A stretch of DNA of 64,000 nucleotides from Micromonospora narathiwatensis (GCF_900089605.1 NZ_LT594324.1:2046001-2110000); one strand, 5' to 3'; numbered from the stretch's first letter, positions 51,343 to 61,581 are shown. Notes: generated by a model not told the origin, from the letters alone. Numbers and translations: made by a program.

Positions 51343-51595
51343 CTGACTCCTCCTACTGACGTGGCATCCGGCCCACATGTTATCGACCATCGACCGTGCC
51401 GCAGATAGGCAGTATCTAGCTGGTATTGAGCCGAATTGTCCTTGCGCTGCCCTCCTGTTCGCGTCGGCGTGGCTGGTGCCGGTCGAGGCCGGCGAGGCCG
51501 GACCAGCGCCGCAGCCGACGAGGAAACTGGCTACAGGTCCCGCGAACCAGGGCATTCCGGGCCGGCGGATGGACGCCGCTGGTCACCATGGCGGC

Positions 51596-52306
51596 ATGCG
51601 CAGATGGCAACGCCCGTACTCGCTCGACGCCGTGTCCGGCTTCGCGGTGCAGGGACTGGTCGCGGCGGTCGGTGTCGGCACGTTCCTCGTGGTCATGTTT
51701 GCCCGCGAGGAGGTGCCGACACCGTTGGCGATCCTCTTCGGGGTGTGGTTGACCGGTTCCGTCGCCGTCACGGCGCGGCGGGCGATGCTCGGGGTCTACG
51801 TCAGTGACGACGGGATCCGGTCCCGGTCCATGCTGCGTACGACCACGGTGCCGTGGGCGTCGGTATCGGCCGTCCGCAGCGGCGCGGCCATCGTGGCGGG
51901 CCTGGATCAGGGCCGCACCGCGATCACCATCGAACGAACCGACGGAGTCTCGGTACCGACTCCGATACAGCGCGGCGGCCTCGTCCGGTCGTTCCTGTTC
52001 TGGCTCAACCTGGGCCAGGTGGCCACCTGGCCGGAACACTACGACGAGATCCTGGCGACACTGCAGGCCCACCACCGTGACGCGCGGCGCCGCCGGCAGA
52101 CGGCGTCCGACGATCGGCCGGCCCAGCCTTCCGCCGCCGGGCCGGCGAGCCCGTCCACCGACGTCGGCCGGGCACCCACGGCCCGCGATGCCTCGACCGA
52201 CGACAGGCGGCGCGACATCCACACGCTGACCCGGCAGCACCAGCGCGGCGCGCTCACCGACGCCGAGTTCGCCGCGGAACTGGCGAGGATCCGCGACACC
52301 GACTGA
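51596..52306 (+). CDS. Membrane protein with PH-like and SHOCT domains
   Basis: Two hydrophobic helices at the N-terminus (about residues 10-60) are followed by a bacterial PH-like region (GVYVSDDGIRSRSMLRTTTV, PWASVSAVRSG) that is predicted cytosolic. A Pro/Ala-rich linker then leads to a C-terminal SHOCT module (LTRQHQRGALTDAEFAAELA). ATG at 51596 or 51569 (both in frame) could be the start. The role is unknown; SHOCT modules mediate oligomerisation. Confidence 0.75.
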   Translation: MRRWQRPYSLDAVSGFAVQGLVAAVGVGTFLVVMFAREEVPTPLAILFGVWLTGSVAVTARRAMLGVYVSDDGIRSRSMLRTTTVPWASVSAVRSGAAIVAGLDQGRTAITIERTDGVSVPTPIQRGGLVRSFLFWLNLGQVATWPEHYDEILATLQAHHRDARRRRQTASDDRPAQPSAAGPASPSTDVGRAPTARDASTDDRRRDIHTLTRQHQRGALTDAEFAAELARIRDTD

Positions 52307-52342
52307 CTTGATCCTTGCCGGACGCGGCGGCGTCGTTCGGGC

Positions 52343-53272
52343 TCAACGGCTGACCGCCGTCTCCCGCTCGATACGGGACAACTTCGCGGGATTACGCACG
52401 GCGTAGAGCCCGGTGACGAGGCCGTCGTCGACGCGGACCGCGACGACGGTGTCGATCTCACCGTCGATCCGGAGAATCAGCGCCGGGCAACCATTGACCT
52501 GTGCCGGATGCGGCGACACCGCGGCGGCGATCCTGCCCAGCCCGGCGGTCAGCAGGCGGCACACCTTGTCGGCCCCCACGACGGGCGACAGGACCGCCTT
52601 CACGACTCCGCCGCCGTCACCGATCAGGACGACGTCCGGTGCGAGGATGTCGAGCAGTTGCCGCAGGTCGCCCGTCTCGACCGCCCGTTGGAACGCCTCG
52701 ATCGCGTCGCGGGTCTCGGCGGCGGAGGTGACCCCGCGCGGTCGACGTGCGGCGACGTGTGCCCGGGCCCGGTGGGCGATCTGACGGACCGCGGCAGGAC
52801 TCTTGTCGACGGCCTCCGCGATCTCGTCGTACGCCAGGTCGAACACCTCGCGCAGTACGAACACCGCCCGCTCGGTCGGGGTGAGGGTCTCCAGCACCAG
52901 CAGCATGGCCATCGAGACGCTGTCGGCCAACTCGACGTCCTCGGCCACGTCGGGCGCGGTCAGCAGCGGCTCGGGCAGCCAGGGGCCGACGTAGGACTCC
53001 TTGCGCCGGCGCAGCGTTCGCAGCCGGCTCAGCGCCTGACGGGTGGTGATCCGGACCAGGTACGCGCGCTGGTCCCGCACCACGCCGAGGTCCACGCCCA
53101 CCCACCGCAGCCAGGTCTCCTGCAGGACGTCCTCCGCGTCGGCGGCCGAGCCGAGCATCTCGTACGCGACCGTGAAGAGCAGGTTTCGGTGGGCGAGGAA
53201 CGCCTCGGTGGCGGAGTCCATGGGATCGCCGGACGCGAGCGGCTCGGTCGTGTCCATTGTTCGCTCGCTCAC
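52343..53272 (-). CDS. ECF41-type RNA polymerase sigma factor (SigJ-like) with SnoaL-like C-terminus
   Basis: Region 2 (FLAHRNLLFTVAYEMLGSAA followed by DAEDVLQETWLRW) and region 4 (LTPTERAVFVLREVFDLAYD) are followed by a SnoaL-like domain. It carries the ECF41 signatures GDGGG near residue 218 and NPAKL near the C-terminus, which modulate activity in this group. GTG at 53272 has AGGAG at good spacing; ATG at 53257 is the alternative. ECF41 factors usually neighbour an oxidoreductase or carboxymuconolactone decarboxylase, but none is adjacent here. Confidence 0.9.
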   Translation of the reverse strand: MSERTMDTTEPLASGDPMDSATEAFLAHRNLLFTVAYEMLGSAADAEDVLQETWLRWVGVDLGVVRDQRAYLVRITTRQALSRLRTLRRRKESYVGPWLPEPLLTAPDVAEDVELADSVSMAMLLVLETLTPTERAVFVLREVFDLAYDEIAEAVDKSPAAVRQIAHRARAHVAARRPRGVTSAAETRDAIEAFQRAVETGDLRQLLDILAPDVVLIGDGGGVVKAVLSPVVGADKVCRLLTAGLGRIAAAVSPHPAQVNGCPALILRIDGEIDTVVAVRVDDGLVTGLYAVRNPAKLSRIERETAVSR

Positions 53273-53395
53273 CGCTGGCTCCTGCCTGTTCACTGCCGAC
53301 CCTGCCACACACACGAGACGCCGGCACCCGCCGCCGGTGTGACACCCGCAGCCGGTGGCGCACGCCACATGACCGCGGGCGCCACGCCGGATCGG

Positions 53396-55231
53396 TCAGT
53401 CGGTGCCTGCCCGGGTCGACGGGGGCCAGGCGGCGAGCGGGTTGCGGAGGGTGCCGACGAGTTGCAGGGCGGCGGAGGGGTCGGCCAGGTCGACCATCTG
53501 CTGGTTGTCGCGGAGTTGGAGCCGGTTGAGGCAGGACAGGGCGAACTCGTCGGCGAACAGGTCGTACCGCTGGAACCGGTCGGCCAGGTGGGGCATCCGG
53601 TCGCGGTAGTCGGCGGCGCAGGTGGCCACGGTCCGCCAGAAGGTCTCCTCGGCCAGTACGCCCTCGGTGGCGAGCAGCGCGCCCAGGTGCCGGAAGAAGC
53701 AGTCGAACACGTCCGTGAAGATCGACAGGAGGCGCGTCTCCTCCGGGATGTCCGCCTGGATCCGGCGTACCTGCTCGGGCAGCGTCATCGCCGGGTCCAT
53801 CACCACGATCTCCTCGGCGATGTCCTTGAAGATCACCCGTTCCACGCGTCCGCCGTCCAGCACCAGGATGACGTTCTCGCCGTGCGGCATGAACGCCAGG
53901 TCGTACGCGTAGAAGGTGTGCAGCAGCGGGACCAGGTACGCGTCCAGGTAGCGACGCAGCCACCCCTCGGCGGACAGCCCGGACTCCGCGATCAGCGCGG
54001 CGGCCAGCGACCGGCCGGCGGCGTCGGTGTGCAGCAGCGACGCCATGGTGGCCAACCGCTGACCCGGCTCCAGGGTCGGCACGGGGCTCTCCCGCCACAG
54101 CGCGGCGAGCATCTTCCGGTAGGGGGAGTACCGGTCGGTGGCCGCCTCGAACTGCCGGTGCCGGTACCCGATCGCGGCGCGTTCCCGCAGGATCGTCAGG
54201 CCGGTCGACTTGATCAGGTCGTCGCCGTCGAGGAGGTCGGCGAGCCAGTCGTTGATCGCCGGGGTGGCCGCCATGTACGCGGCGGACAGCCCCCGCAGGA
54301 AGCCCATGTTCAGTACGGACAGGGCGGTCTTGACGTAGTCCCGGTGCGGCGCGGTGATGTTGAAGAAGGTCCGGATCGACTGTTGGGCGAGGTGTTCGTC
54401 CGGGCCCTCGCCGAGGCAGACCAGCCGGCGGGTGGCCACCTCGCCGGCGAAGGTGACCGAGATCCGGTTCCACCACTGCCAGGGGTGCACCGGGATGAGC
54501 AGGTAGTGGGCCGGGTCGAGACCGAGGCCGGTGAGGGTGGCGGCGAACCGGGCCAGGGTCTCGTCGCCGAGCTGCTGCCGGAGGTGGGTGTCGTAGTCCA
54601 GGTCCGTCGTACAGGTGAAGGTGGCGTGGTCGCGGTGCGCGGCCAGCCAGAGCAGGCGGACCGGCCGGCCGGCCTCCGGGGCGTACCGGTGGTAGTCGCG
54701 GATGCCGAAGCCGAGCCGCCCGTTGTTGGCGACGAAGCAGGGGTGCCCCTCGGTCATGCCGGTCTCGATGGCCTGGAAGTCGGCTCGGGCCAGCTCGGCG
54801 GCGGGCACCGGCGGCCGGCTGAGCTTGTACGCCGTCCCGGCCAGCGTCGAGGTGATCTCCTCCAGGTAGAGCGGCAGCACCCGGTCGGAGAGGCCGAGCG
54901 CGCCGCGCAGGTCGGTGCAGAGGTCCAGGGCGTCCAGCGGCAGCTCCCGCCCGTCCCGGTGTCGGGTGATGCTGTCCGGGTCGATGTGCCAGTGCTCCAG
55001 GGTGAGCACCTGGGCGGTGAACCGGTACTCGACGGTGCCGTCGTCGCCGCGCACCACGTACCGGTCGGCGCCGATCGGTTCCGGGGTGAGCAGCCGTTCG
55101 TGGGCGAACTCGGCGAGCGCCTTGCGGACCAGCAGCCGGTTGGCCCGCTCCCAGTGCGCCGGGGTCAGGTGCGCGACCGACCGGTCCGGGGCGGGCGACA
55201 GGTCGGGAGCGGGGGACTGGACGGGGTTCAC
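53396..55231 (-). CDS. desD: Desferrioxamine synthetase (NIS family, IucA/IucC type)
   Basis: The 611-residue enzyme has NIS-synthetase features: TEGHPCFVANNGRLGFGIRD near residue 165, LIPVHPWQWWN near residue 275, and the C-terminal AYDLAFMPHGENVILVLDGG near residue 450 of the ATP- and metal-binding part. DesD joins three N-hydroxy-N-acyl-cadaverine units with ATP into desferrioxamines (E, or B-type when one unit carries acetyl). GTG at 55231 overlaps the desC stop. It is the last gene of desABCD. Confidence 0.95.
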   Translation of the reverse strand: MNPVQSPAPDLSPAPDRSVAHLTPAHWERANRLLVRKALAEFAHERLLTPEPIGADRYVVRGDDGTVEYRFTAQVLTLEHWHIDPDSITRHRDGRELPLDALDLCTDLRGALGLSDRVLPLYLEEITSTLAGTAYKLSRPPVPAAELARADFQAIETGMTEGHPCFVANNGRLGFGIRDYHRYAPEAGRPVRLLWLAAHRDHATFTCTTDLDYDTHLRQQLGDETLARFAATLTGLGLDPAHYLLIPVHPWQWWNRISVTFAGEVATRRLVCLGEGPDEHLAQQSIRTFFNITAPHRDYVKTALSVLNMGFLRGLSAAYMAATPAINDWLADLLDGDDLIKSTGLTILRERAAIGYRHRQFEAATDRYSPYRKMLAALWRESPVPTLEPGQRLATMASLLHTDAAGRSLAAALIAESGLSAEGWLRRYLDAYLVPLLHTFYAYDLAFMPHGENVILVLDGGRVERVIFKDIAEEIVVMDPAMTLPEQVRRIQADIPEETRLLSIFTDVFDCFFRHLGALLATEGVLAEETFWRTVATCAADYRDRMPHLADRFQRYDLFADEFALSCLNRLQLRDNQQMVDLADPSAALQLVGTLRNPLAAWPPSTRAGTD

Positions 55232-55830
55232 GCGGGCACTCCTCCGGGGGTGGCCGGACCGCCGGTGGTCAGGCCGGTGGCGTTCTCGAACATGGCGCGG
55301 GTGCAGACGCTGAGCAGGGCGTCCTTTTCGGGTTTGGCGATCGGGCCGACGACGGTGAAGCCGACGGCCGCGTTGAGGGCGTGCACCGCGCTGTTGCGCA
55401 CGTCCGGTTCGACCACCACCCGTCGGGTCGCCGGGTCGGCGAAGAGCCAGGCCATGACCGTGGTGATCACGGCCAGGGTGAAGCCGTGCACCGGCGTGTC
55501 GGTGGGCGCGCAGAGGAAGTGCATGCCGACGTCGCCCTCCGCCGCGTCGTGCAGGCCGACCAGTTCGACGTGCGCGGGGCCGTACCGTTCGGCGAGGAAG
55601 GCCGGCTGGTCCCGCCACAGGCCGACGAAGGCGTCGTGGTGCGGGTGGGCGTGGATGCGGCGGTACTCGCCGGCGACCGCGGCCAGGTCGGCGTCGAGCA
55701 TCATCCAGAACGCGGCCTTCGGGTGGGTCACCCAGCCACGCAGCAGCGCGGCGTCCGCGTCCGGGTCGAGCGTACGCAGGGCGAACGCGCCGAGCCGTCG
55801 GTCGTTCCGGCGGTACACGACGGTGGTCAC
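55228..55830 (-). CDS. desC: N-hydroxycadaverine acyltransferase
   Basis: The 200-residue GNAT-type protein has the siderophore acyltransferase pattern: [20 protein letters not shown] near residue 16, HPKAAFWMM, and [10 protein letters not shown]...GFT leading to [20 protein letters not shown] near residue 145. DesC acylates N-hydroxycadaverine with succinyl-, acetyl- or longer acyl-CoA, which sets the type of desferrioxamine formed. GTG at 55830 overlaps the desB stop. Confidence 0.93.
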   Translation of the reverse strand: MTTVVYRRNDRRLGAFALRTLDPDADAALLRGWVTHPKAAFWMMLDADLAAVAGEYRRIHAHPHHDAFVGLWRDQPAFLAERYGPAHVELVGLHDAAEGDVGMHFLCAPTDTPVHGFTLAVITTVMAWLFADPATRRVVVEPDVRNSAVHALNAAVGFTVVGPIAKPEKDALLSVCTRAMFENATGLTTGGPATPGGVPA

Positions 55831-57122
55831 GACGACGCTCCCGCCGGCACGCCGAACTCCTGGAACGCGATCCGCTTCTCGATCGGGTAGTGCTCCCGTC
55901 CGGTCAGCTCCCGGATGATCCACGAGTTGCGGTACGGGCCCATGCCCAGGTCGGGCGAGGTGATGCTGTGGGTGTGGGTGCCGGCGTTCTGGAGGAAGAC
56001 CTCCCGTCCGGCGTGGTCGATGGTGTAGTTGCGGGCCACGTCGAAGCGGCCGTGCGCGTCCCGGCGGAGCCGGTCGCGCACCGGTTCCAGGAAGTCCGGC
56101 ACCTGGTAGCGGTAGCCGGTGGCCAGGATCAGCCCATCGGTGTCCAGGGTGAAGTCCCGTTCCTGCTCGACGTGGCGCAGGTCGAGCGTGTAACCGCCGG
56201 TCGACTCGTCGTACCGGGCGTCGGTCAGCTCGGTGTTGGTGAGCAGCCGGGTGCGTACCGGCCCGTCCAGGCCGTGGGCGTAGAGCAGGTCGAAGATGTC
56301 GTTGATCAGGTCGGAGTTGATCCCCTTGAACAGGCCCTTCTGCTCGGACTCCAGGCGGTAGCGGGTCGGCTCGGGCAGGGCGTGGAAGTAGTCCACGTAG
56401 TCGGGGGAGGTCATCTCCAGGGTGAGCTTGGTGTATTCGAGGGGGAAGAAGCGGGGCGACCGGGTCACCCAGTTGAGCTGGTAGTGGTGGTTGTCGAGGT
56501 CGGTGAGCAGCTCGTGGTAGATCTCGGCGGCGCTCTGTCCACTGCCGACGATGGTGATGCTGTCCTTGGCCCGCAGCGTGTCCCGGTGTTCCAGGTAACG
56601 GGAGTTGTGGATCACATCCCCGCCGAGCCCGGCGCAGGCCGCCGGCAGGTACGGCGGGGTGCCGGTGCCCAGCACCAGGTGCCGCCCGCGGAACTCCCTC
56701 GTCTTCCCGGTCGCACCGACCGTGGCACTGACGGTGTACCCGTCGTCGTCGTACCGGACCGACGTGACCTCGTGGCCGAAGCGGAGGCCCGGCAGCTTTC
56801 CGGCCGCCCAGCGGCAGTAGTCGTTGTACTCCCGGCGCAGCGGATAGAAGCTCTCCCGGATGTAGAACGGATAGAGCCGTCCGGACTCCTTCAGGTAGTT
56901 GAGGAACGAGTACGGCGAGGTCGGGTCGGCCAGGCTGACCAGGTCGGCGATGAACGGCGTCTGGAGCCGGCTCGACTCCAGCAGCATTCCGGGGTGCCAG
57001 TCGAACTCCGACCGGGCCTCCAGGAAGACACCGTCCAGGTCGGCGATCGGCTCGGCCAGGCAGGCCAGCCCGAGGTTGTACGGGCCCAGGCCGATCGCGA
57101 CGAAGTCGTGGGTGGTGGACAT
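55827..57122 (-). CDS. desB: Cadaverine N-hydroxylase (flavin-dependent N-hydroxylating monooxygenase)
   Basis: The 431-residue flavoenzyme has the FAD motif [20 protein letters not shown] at the N-terminus, the [17 protein letters not shown] substrate region, the NADPH motif [18 protein letters not shown] near residue 193 and the C-terminal [14 protein letters not shown]. This is the SidA/IucD/DesB family. In the des context the substrate is cadaverine. ATG at 57122 follows GGAGAAAGA. Confidence 0.95.
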   Translation of the reverse strand: MSTTHDFVAIGLGPYNLGLACLAEPIADLDGVFLEARSEFDWHPGMLLESSRLQTPFIADLVSLADPTSPYSFLNYLKESGRLYPFYIRESFYPLRREYNDYCRWAAGKLPGLRFGHEVTSVRYDDDGYTVSATVGATGKTREFRGRHLVLGTGTPPYLPAACAGLGGDVIHNSRYLEHRDTLRAKDSITIVGSGQSAAEIYHELLTDLDNHHYQLNWVTRSPRFFPLEYTKLTLEMTSPDYVDYFHALPEPTRYRLESEQKGLFKGINSDLINDIFDLLYAHGLDGPVRTRLLTNTELTDARYDESTGGYTLDLRHVEQERDFTLDTDGLILATGYRYQVPDFLEPVRDRLRRDAHGRFDVARNYTIDHAGREVFLQNAGTHTHSITSPDLGMGPYRNSWIIRELTGREHYPIEKRIAFQEFGVPAGASS

Positions 57123-57173
57123 GCGGCTCTTTCTCCAGGGCGCGGGACGCGGGGAAACGGGGGACGCGGGTGG

Positions 57174-58736
57174 TCAGCCGACGTGGCAGGGCTGGGCGGC
57201 GACGCCGGCCGGCGGCACGGCTGTCTCGGCGGCGGTCTTCGTCCGCACGTACCGGCTCGCGTGGTCGGCGACCAGGTCGAGGACGTGGGCGATGTCGTCC
57301 ACGGTGGTCTCCGGGTTGAGCAGGGTGAACTTCAGGTAGTGCGCCCCGTCGACCTTGGTGCCGGCGACCAGGGCGGCACCGGAGGCGGCCAGCGCCTCCC
57401 GGGCGTACAGGTTGGCGTCGTCGGCCAGGTGGTGCTCGGTCGGCAGATACCGGAACACGACGGTGCTGAGCTGCGACCGGGTCACCACCTCGAAGCGGGG
57501 GTCGGCGGTGAGCAGCCGCCAGGCGTCGGCGGCGAGGTCGAGCACCTCGTCGAAGAGCGTCCCGACCGTGTCCGGACCCATGATCCGCAGGGTCAGCCAG
57601 AGTTTGAGGGCGTCGAAGCGGCGGGTGGTCTGCAGGCTCTTGTCCACCTGGTTGGGGATGTGCTGTTCGGCCATCCGCTCCGGGTTGAGGTAGTCGGCGT
57701 GGTAGGTGGCGTGTCGCAGCACCGCGCGGTCGCGGACGAGCAGTGCGCTGGAGCTGACCGGCTGGAAGAAGGACTTGTGGTAGTCGACGGTCACCGAGTC
57801 GGCCTGCTCGATGCCGGCGAGCAGGTGCCGGCGGGTCGGCGAGACCAGCAGCCCGCAGCCGTACGCGGCGTCGACGTGCAGCCAGACCCCGGCGGCCCGG
57901 CACAGGTCGGCGATGGCCGGCAGCGGGTCGATGGTGCCGAAGTCGGTGGTGCCGGCGGTGGCGACCACGGCCATCACGATCAGGCCGTCGCGCCGGCAGC
58001 GGGCGATCTCGTGGGCCAGCGCGGCGGTCCGCATCCGCCGGTCGGGGCCGGCTTCGACGGGGATGACCGCGGTCCGGGCCAGGCCGAGCAGCTTTGCCGA
58101 CTTCTGCACGCTGAAGTGCCCGGCCTCGGAGGTGAGGATGCGTAGCCGGGGCAGCAGGTCCTCGCGCGGTCGGGCCACCGCCGCCAGGGCCTCCTCCCGG
58201 GCCAGCAGCATGGCCTGGAGGTTGGACTGGGTGCCGCCACTGGTGAACACCCCGTCGGCGGTGGGGCCGAGGCCGATCCGGTCGGCCGTCCAGTTGATCA
58301 GGCGGCGCTCGATCAGGGTCCCTCCGGCGCTCTGGTCCCAGGTGTCCAGGGAGGAGTTCACCGCGCTGAGCACCGCCTCGCCGAGCAGCGCCGGGATCAC
58401 CACCGGGCAGTTGAGGTGTGCCAGGTAGCGGGGGTGGTGGAACCAGACCGCGTCGCGCAGGTAGACCGATTCCAGTTCGTCGAGGGCGGCGGCCGGGTCG
58501 GTCAGCGGCCGGTCCAGGTCGACCCGGTCGACCTCGGGAGCGAGTCGGGCCGGGGTGACCCCGCTGAAGGGACGGTCGACGTCGGCGACCCGGTGGGCGA
58601 CCCGGTCGACCGCGGCGGCCAGCAGGTGCCGGTAGCTGTCGACCGTGCCCTGGTGGAACAGGTGTGCGCGAGCGGCCGTCGGCCGGCCGCTCGTCGGGCT
58701 CGGTGCGGCCTCGGCGGGATGCCCCTGGAATGTCAT
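57174..58736 (-). CDS. desA: PLP-dependent L-lysine decarboxylase
   Basis: The 520-residue group II decarboxylase has GVFTSGGTQSNLQAMLLARE near residue 158, the PLP Asp in WLHVDAAYG near residue 280 and the Schiff-base Lys in VTVDYHKSFFQPV near residue 320. It makes cadaverine from lysine, the first step of desferrioxamine synthesis. ATG at 58736 follows GAGGAAAC. An iron box lies 81-99 bases upstream, predicting repression by IdeR/DmdR-type regulators when iron is plentiful. It leads the desABCD operon. Confidence 0.95.
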   Translation of the reverse strand: MTFQGHPAEAAPSPTSGRPTAARAHLFHQGTVDSYRHLLAAAVDRVAHRVADVDRPFSGVTPARLAPEVDRVDLDRPLTDPAAALDELESVYLRDAVWFHHPRYLAHLNCPVVIPALLGEAVLSAVNSSLDTWDQSAGGTLIERRLINWTADRIGLGPTADGVFTSGGTQSNLQAMLLAREEALAAVARPREDLLPRLRILTSEAGHFSVQKSAKLLGLARTAVIPVEAGPDRRMRTAALAHEIARCRRDGLIVMAVVATAGTTDFGTIDPLPAIADLCRAAGVWLHVDAAYGCGLLVSPTRRHLLAGIEQADSVTVDYHKSFFQPVSSSALLVRDRAVLRHATYHADYLNPERMAEQHIPNQVDKSLQTTRRFDALKLWLTLRIMGPDTVGTLFDEVLDLAADAWRLLTADPRFEVVTRSQLSTVVFRYLPTEHHLADDANLYAREALAASGAALVAGTKVDGAHYLKFTLLNPETTVDDIAHVLDLVADHASRYVRTKTAAETAVPPAGVAAQPCHVG

Positions 58737-58816
58737 GGCGGTTTCCTCAACGGTCGCGTGGACACGGTGGAACGGCCGTGCCGACGGGCCGGTGAGGCGG
58801 TCGACGCGAGCCGAAG

Positions 58817-58835
58817 TTAGGCTACCCTAACCTAA
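58817..58835 (-). promoter_or_regulatory. Iron box (IdeR/DmdR1 site) upstream of desA
   Basis: On the minus strand TTAGGTTAGGGTAGCCTAA matches the actinobacterial iron-box consensus TTAGGTTAGGCTAACCTAA at 17 of 19 positions. It lies 81 bases upstream of desA. Confidence 0.93.
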
Positions 58836-58910
58836 CTTTCTGTCAAGGAGTTGTCGCCGCCTCGCGGGGGGTCACCGAACGGGGCGGATTGCGTCCGCTG
58901 GAGAGATTTC

Positions 58911-58929
58911 GTAGGTTAGGCAAACCTAA
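58911..58929 (+). promoter_or_regulatory. Iron box upstream of the penicillin-acylase gene
   Basis: GTAGGTTAGGCAAACCTAA matches the iron-box consensus at 17 of 19 positions and ends 17 bases before the TTG start, so bound repressor would block transcription start. It places the rightward genes in the same iron regulon as desABCD. Confidence 0.93.
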
Positions 58930-58946
58930 TAGACGAGGGGGCGGAG

Positions 58947-60995
58947 TTGGCGCATCGGGTCTACCGCGATCCGTGGGGGATCCCCCACCTGCGAGCCGCC
59001 GACCCCCGTACGCTCGCCTACGCCCAGGGCCGCGTCACCGCCCTCGACCGGGCATGGCAGATCGAGGTGGAACGGCACCGGTCACAGGGGACCGGCGCGT
59101 CCTTCCTCGGCCCGGAGGCCGTCGACTGGGACCGGTTCGCCCGACAGGCCCGACTGGACGACACCGCCCGCCGCTGTCACGCCAATCTCGACCCGGACAC
59201 CGCCGCCTGGCTGCACGCGTACGTCGACGGGGTCAACGCCGGCCTCGCCGCGGGCGCCCGGCGGGCCCCGCAGTTCGCCGAGGTCGGGCTGACCCCCGGC
59301 CGGTGGCGGCCCTGGACCCCGCTGGCCGTCTGGCTCACCCACCACGTCCTCTTCGCCGGCTTCCCGGCCAAGCTCTGGCGCACCGAGGTCGCCCGGCATC
59401 TTGGCGAGGACGCGGTCGACTGCTTCGCCACCGACGGTCCGGACACCTCCGGCAGCAACGGCTGGCTGCTCACCGGGACACGCACCGCCGGCGGCGCGCC
59501 GATCGTCGCCGGTGACCCGCACCGCTACATCGAGGACCCGGGCGTCTACCAGCAGGTCCGGCTCTCCTGCCCGGCGTACGACGTGGTCGGCCTCGCCGTG
59601 CCCGGCGTGCCCGGCATCGCCCACTTCGGCCACAGCGGCACGGTGGCCTGGGCGATCACCAACGCCATGGCCGACTACCAGGACCTCTACGCCGAACGCC
59701 TGCGCCGCCGGGACGGGACGGTCGAGGCGCTCGGCCCGGCCGGCTGGCGCCCCACCGAGGCCCACGTCGAGACGATCGCGGTGGCCGGCGGTGACCCCGT
59801 CGACATCGAGGTGATCGAGACCGAACGCGGCCCCGTCGTCGTCGGCGGACCGGACGCCGACCTGGCGGTCAGCCTCCGGTACCCGCCCCGGGTCCGCGGC
59901 GACCTCGGCTTCGCCGCGCTGCCCGCCCTGCTCGCCGCCACCCGGGTCGCCGACGTGGACGCCGCCTTCGACCGTTGGGTGGAACCGGTCAACGTGGTGC
60001 TCGCCGCCGACACCACGGGCGGGCTGCTGCACCGGGCCGCCGGAGCCGTGCCGGTCCGCGACCGAGCCAACAGGCTGCTGGTCGTGCCGGGCTGGGAGCC
60101 CGGACACGAGTGGCGCGGCTGGCACGCCATGCCCCGCGCCGACGTGACCGACCTCGCCGTGATGGCGAACGAGCGGGGGATCGCCACGCCGCTCGGCGTC
60201 GAGTTCGCCCCACCGCACCGGGCGGACCGGATCCGAGCCCTGCTGACCGGCCGCAAGGACTGGTCCGCCGAGGACCTGACCAGCGTCCACACCGACACCC
60301 GGCTGGCGTCGGCCGAACCGCTCCTGGCCCGGCTCGCCGACCTGGACGGGCTCAGCCCGGCCGCCGTCGCGCTGCGCGACCGGCTGCTCGGCTGGGACCG
60401 CGAGATGCGCGCCGACAGCGTCGACGCCGCCGCCTTCGCCACCGTCCGCGCCGCCCTGGTACGTTGCCTGACCGCCCACCCGACACTGACCCCGCTGGCC
60501 GACCCGTCGCACTACCCGCCGCTCTTCCATCCCTGGCTGGCGCTGGCGTCCAGGGCCGGCTTCGCCCTGGAAACCCTGCTGCGGGCCGACCTCCTGCCCG
60601 CCGCCGACCTGGCCGACGCGGCCCGCGCCGCCGTCGAGGAGGCGGCGCACGCGACCCCGGTGCCCTGGGGCGAGCTGCACCGGCTCGCCCCCTGGCAGGC
60701 GCTGCCCGATCCGGCCGCGCCGGCCCCGGGCCTCTCCGGCGACCACGACTGCGTGCTGGCCACCTCCAGCGTGCCCGGCGTCACCCACCACTGCTTCCGG
60801 GCCTCCGCCGCCCGCTACGTCTGGGACCTCGGTCGGCGCGACGACAGTCGATGGATCGTCCCGTTCGGGGCCTCCGGGGTGCCCGGCGACCCGCACCAGC
60901 GTGACCAGTCCCCGTACTGGCTGCGCGGCGACCTCATCCCGGTCGTCACCGACTGGCACCGGCTCACCGAGGAGCGAGATGACCACGACCACTGA
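58947..60995 (+). CDS. Penicillin-acylase family Ntn hydrolase, DesG-like
   Basis: The 682-residue protein begins with DPWGIPHLRAADPRTLAYAQ, then the auto-processing site GSNGWLLTG near residue 170, whose Ser becomes the N-terminal nucleophile, and VPGVPGIAHFGHSGTVAWAI. The C-terminal DHDCVLATSSVPG region also matches the family. No signal peptide is present, although most characterised penicillin acylases are exported, so a cytosolic role is predicted. A homologue (desG) flanks des genes in Streptomyces and has been proposed to trim or swap acyl groups, including arylacetyl groups, in desferrioxamine metabolism. TTG at 58947 follows GAGGGGGCGGAG. Confidence 0.88.
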   Translation: MAHRVYRDPWGIPHLRAADPRTLAYAQGRVTALDRAWQIEVERHRSQGTGASFLGPEAVDWDRFARQARLDDTARRCHANLDPDTAAWLHAYVDGVNAGLAAGARRAPQFAEVGLTPGRWRPWTPLAVWLTHHVLFAGFPAKLWRTEVARHLGEDAVDCFATDGPDTSGSNGWLLTGTRTAGGAPIVAGDPHRYIEDPGVYQQVRLSCPAYDVVGLAVPGVPGIAHFGHSGTVAWAITNAMADYQDLYAERLRRRDGTVEALGPAGWRPTEAHVETIAVAGGDPVDIEVIETERGPVVVGGPDADLAVSLRYPPRVRGDLGFAALPALLAATRVADVDAAFDRWVEPVNVVLAADTTGGLLHRAAGAVPVRDRANRLLVVPGWEPGHEWRGWHAMPRADVTDLAVMANERGIATPLGVEFAPPHRADRIRALLTGRKDWSAEDLTSVHTDTRLASAEPLLARLADLDGLSPAAVALRDRLLGWDREMRADSVDAAAFATVRAALVRCLTAHPTLTPLADPSHYPPLFHPWLALASRAGFALETLLRADLLPAADLADAARAAVEEAAHATPVPWGELHRLAPWQALPDPAAPAPGLSGDHDCVLATSSVPGVTHHCFRASAARYVWDLGRRDDSRWIVPFGASGVPGDPHQRDQSPYWLRGDLIPVVTDWHRLTEERDDHDH

Positions 60996-61527
60996 CCCGA
61001 CCTGGCTGCGGCACGTCGAGGGCTTCGGGGAGGTGCTGATCCGGCCGGTCGACCCGGCGAGCGACGCCGACCTGATCCACGACTGGGTCACCCGGGACCG
61101 GGCCCGGTTCTGGGGGATGCGCGGCGCCAGCCGGGAACGGGTACGGGAGATCTACTCCTACGTGGACTCGCTGGCCACCCACCACGCGTACCTGATCCAC
61201 CGCGACGGCCGCCCGGTGGGGCTGTTCCAGACGTACGAGCCGGCGGCCGACCCGGTGGGCGAGTGCTACGAGGTCCAGCCCGGCGACTTCGGCATCCACC
61301 TGATGATCGCCCCGCCGGACGGCGGCGCCGAACCGGGCTTCACCGGCGCCGTCCTCGGCGCCTTCCTGGAGTTCGTGCTGGCCGACCCGGCCCACCGACG
61401 GATCGTGGCCGAGCCGGACGCCCGCAACGACAAGGCCATCGCCCGGCTGGTCCGGGCCGGCTTCGTACCCGGTCCGCGGATCGACCTGCCCGACAAACGC
61501 GCCCGGCTGCTCTTCCTGGACCGCTGA
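60979..61527 (+). CDS. Siderophore-type GNAT acyltransferase, DesH-like
   Basis: The 182-residue protein resembles DesC/RhbD-type acyltransferases: LIRPVDPASDADLIHDWVTR near residue 20, ARFWGMRGA, DFGIHLMIAP and RIVAEPDARNDKAIARLVRA near residue 145. It overlaps the penicillin-acylase gene by 17 bases, with GAGGAGCGAG before ATG at 60979. In Streptomyces a similar desG-desH pair sits beside des genes. It may supply an alternative acyl group to N-hydroxycadaverine, complementing DesC. Confidence 0.85.
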   Translation: MTTTTDPTWLRHVEGFGEVLIRPVDPASDADLIHDWVTRDRARFWGMRGASRERVREIYSYVDSLATHHAYLIHRDGRPVGLFQTYEPAADPVGECYEVQPGDFGIHLMIAPPDGGAEPGFTGAVLGAFLEFVLADPAHRRIVAEPDARNDKAIARLVRAGFVPGPRIDLPDKRARLLFLDR

Positions 61528-61549
61528 CCGACCCGGCCCGGGTCGCTCT

Positions 61550-61581
61550 GGGCGGGGCCGCACCACCGGCGAGCCCCGCCC
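61550..61581. terminator. Hairpin between DesH-like and SIP genes
   Basis: GGGCGGGG (61550-61557) pairs with CCCCGCCC (61574-61581) across a 16-base loop, between convergent stops. Confidence 0.5.

Noticed and set aside
52508..55918. 1136-codon open frame on the plus strand
   Set aside because: Antisense to the ECF41 factor and desCD. Low-complexity Arg/Gly/Val/Gln composition, no motif.
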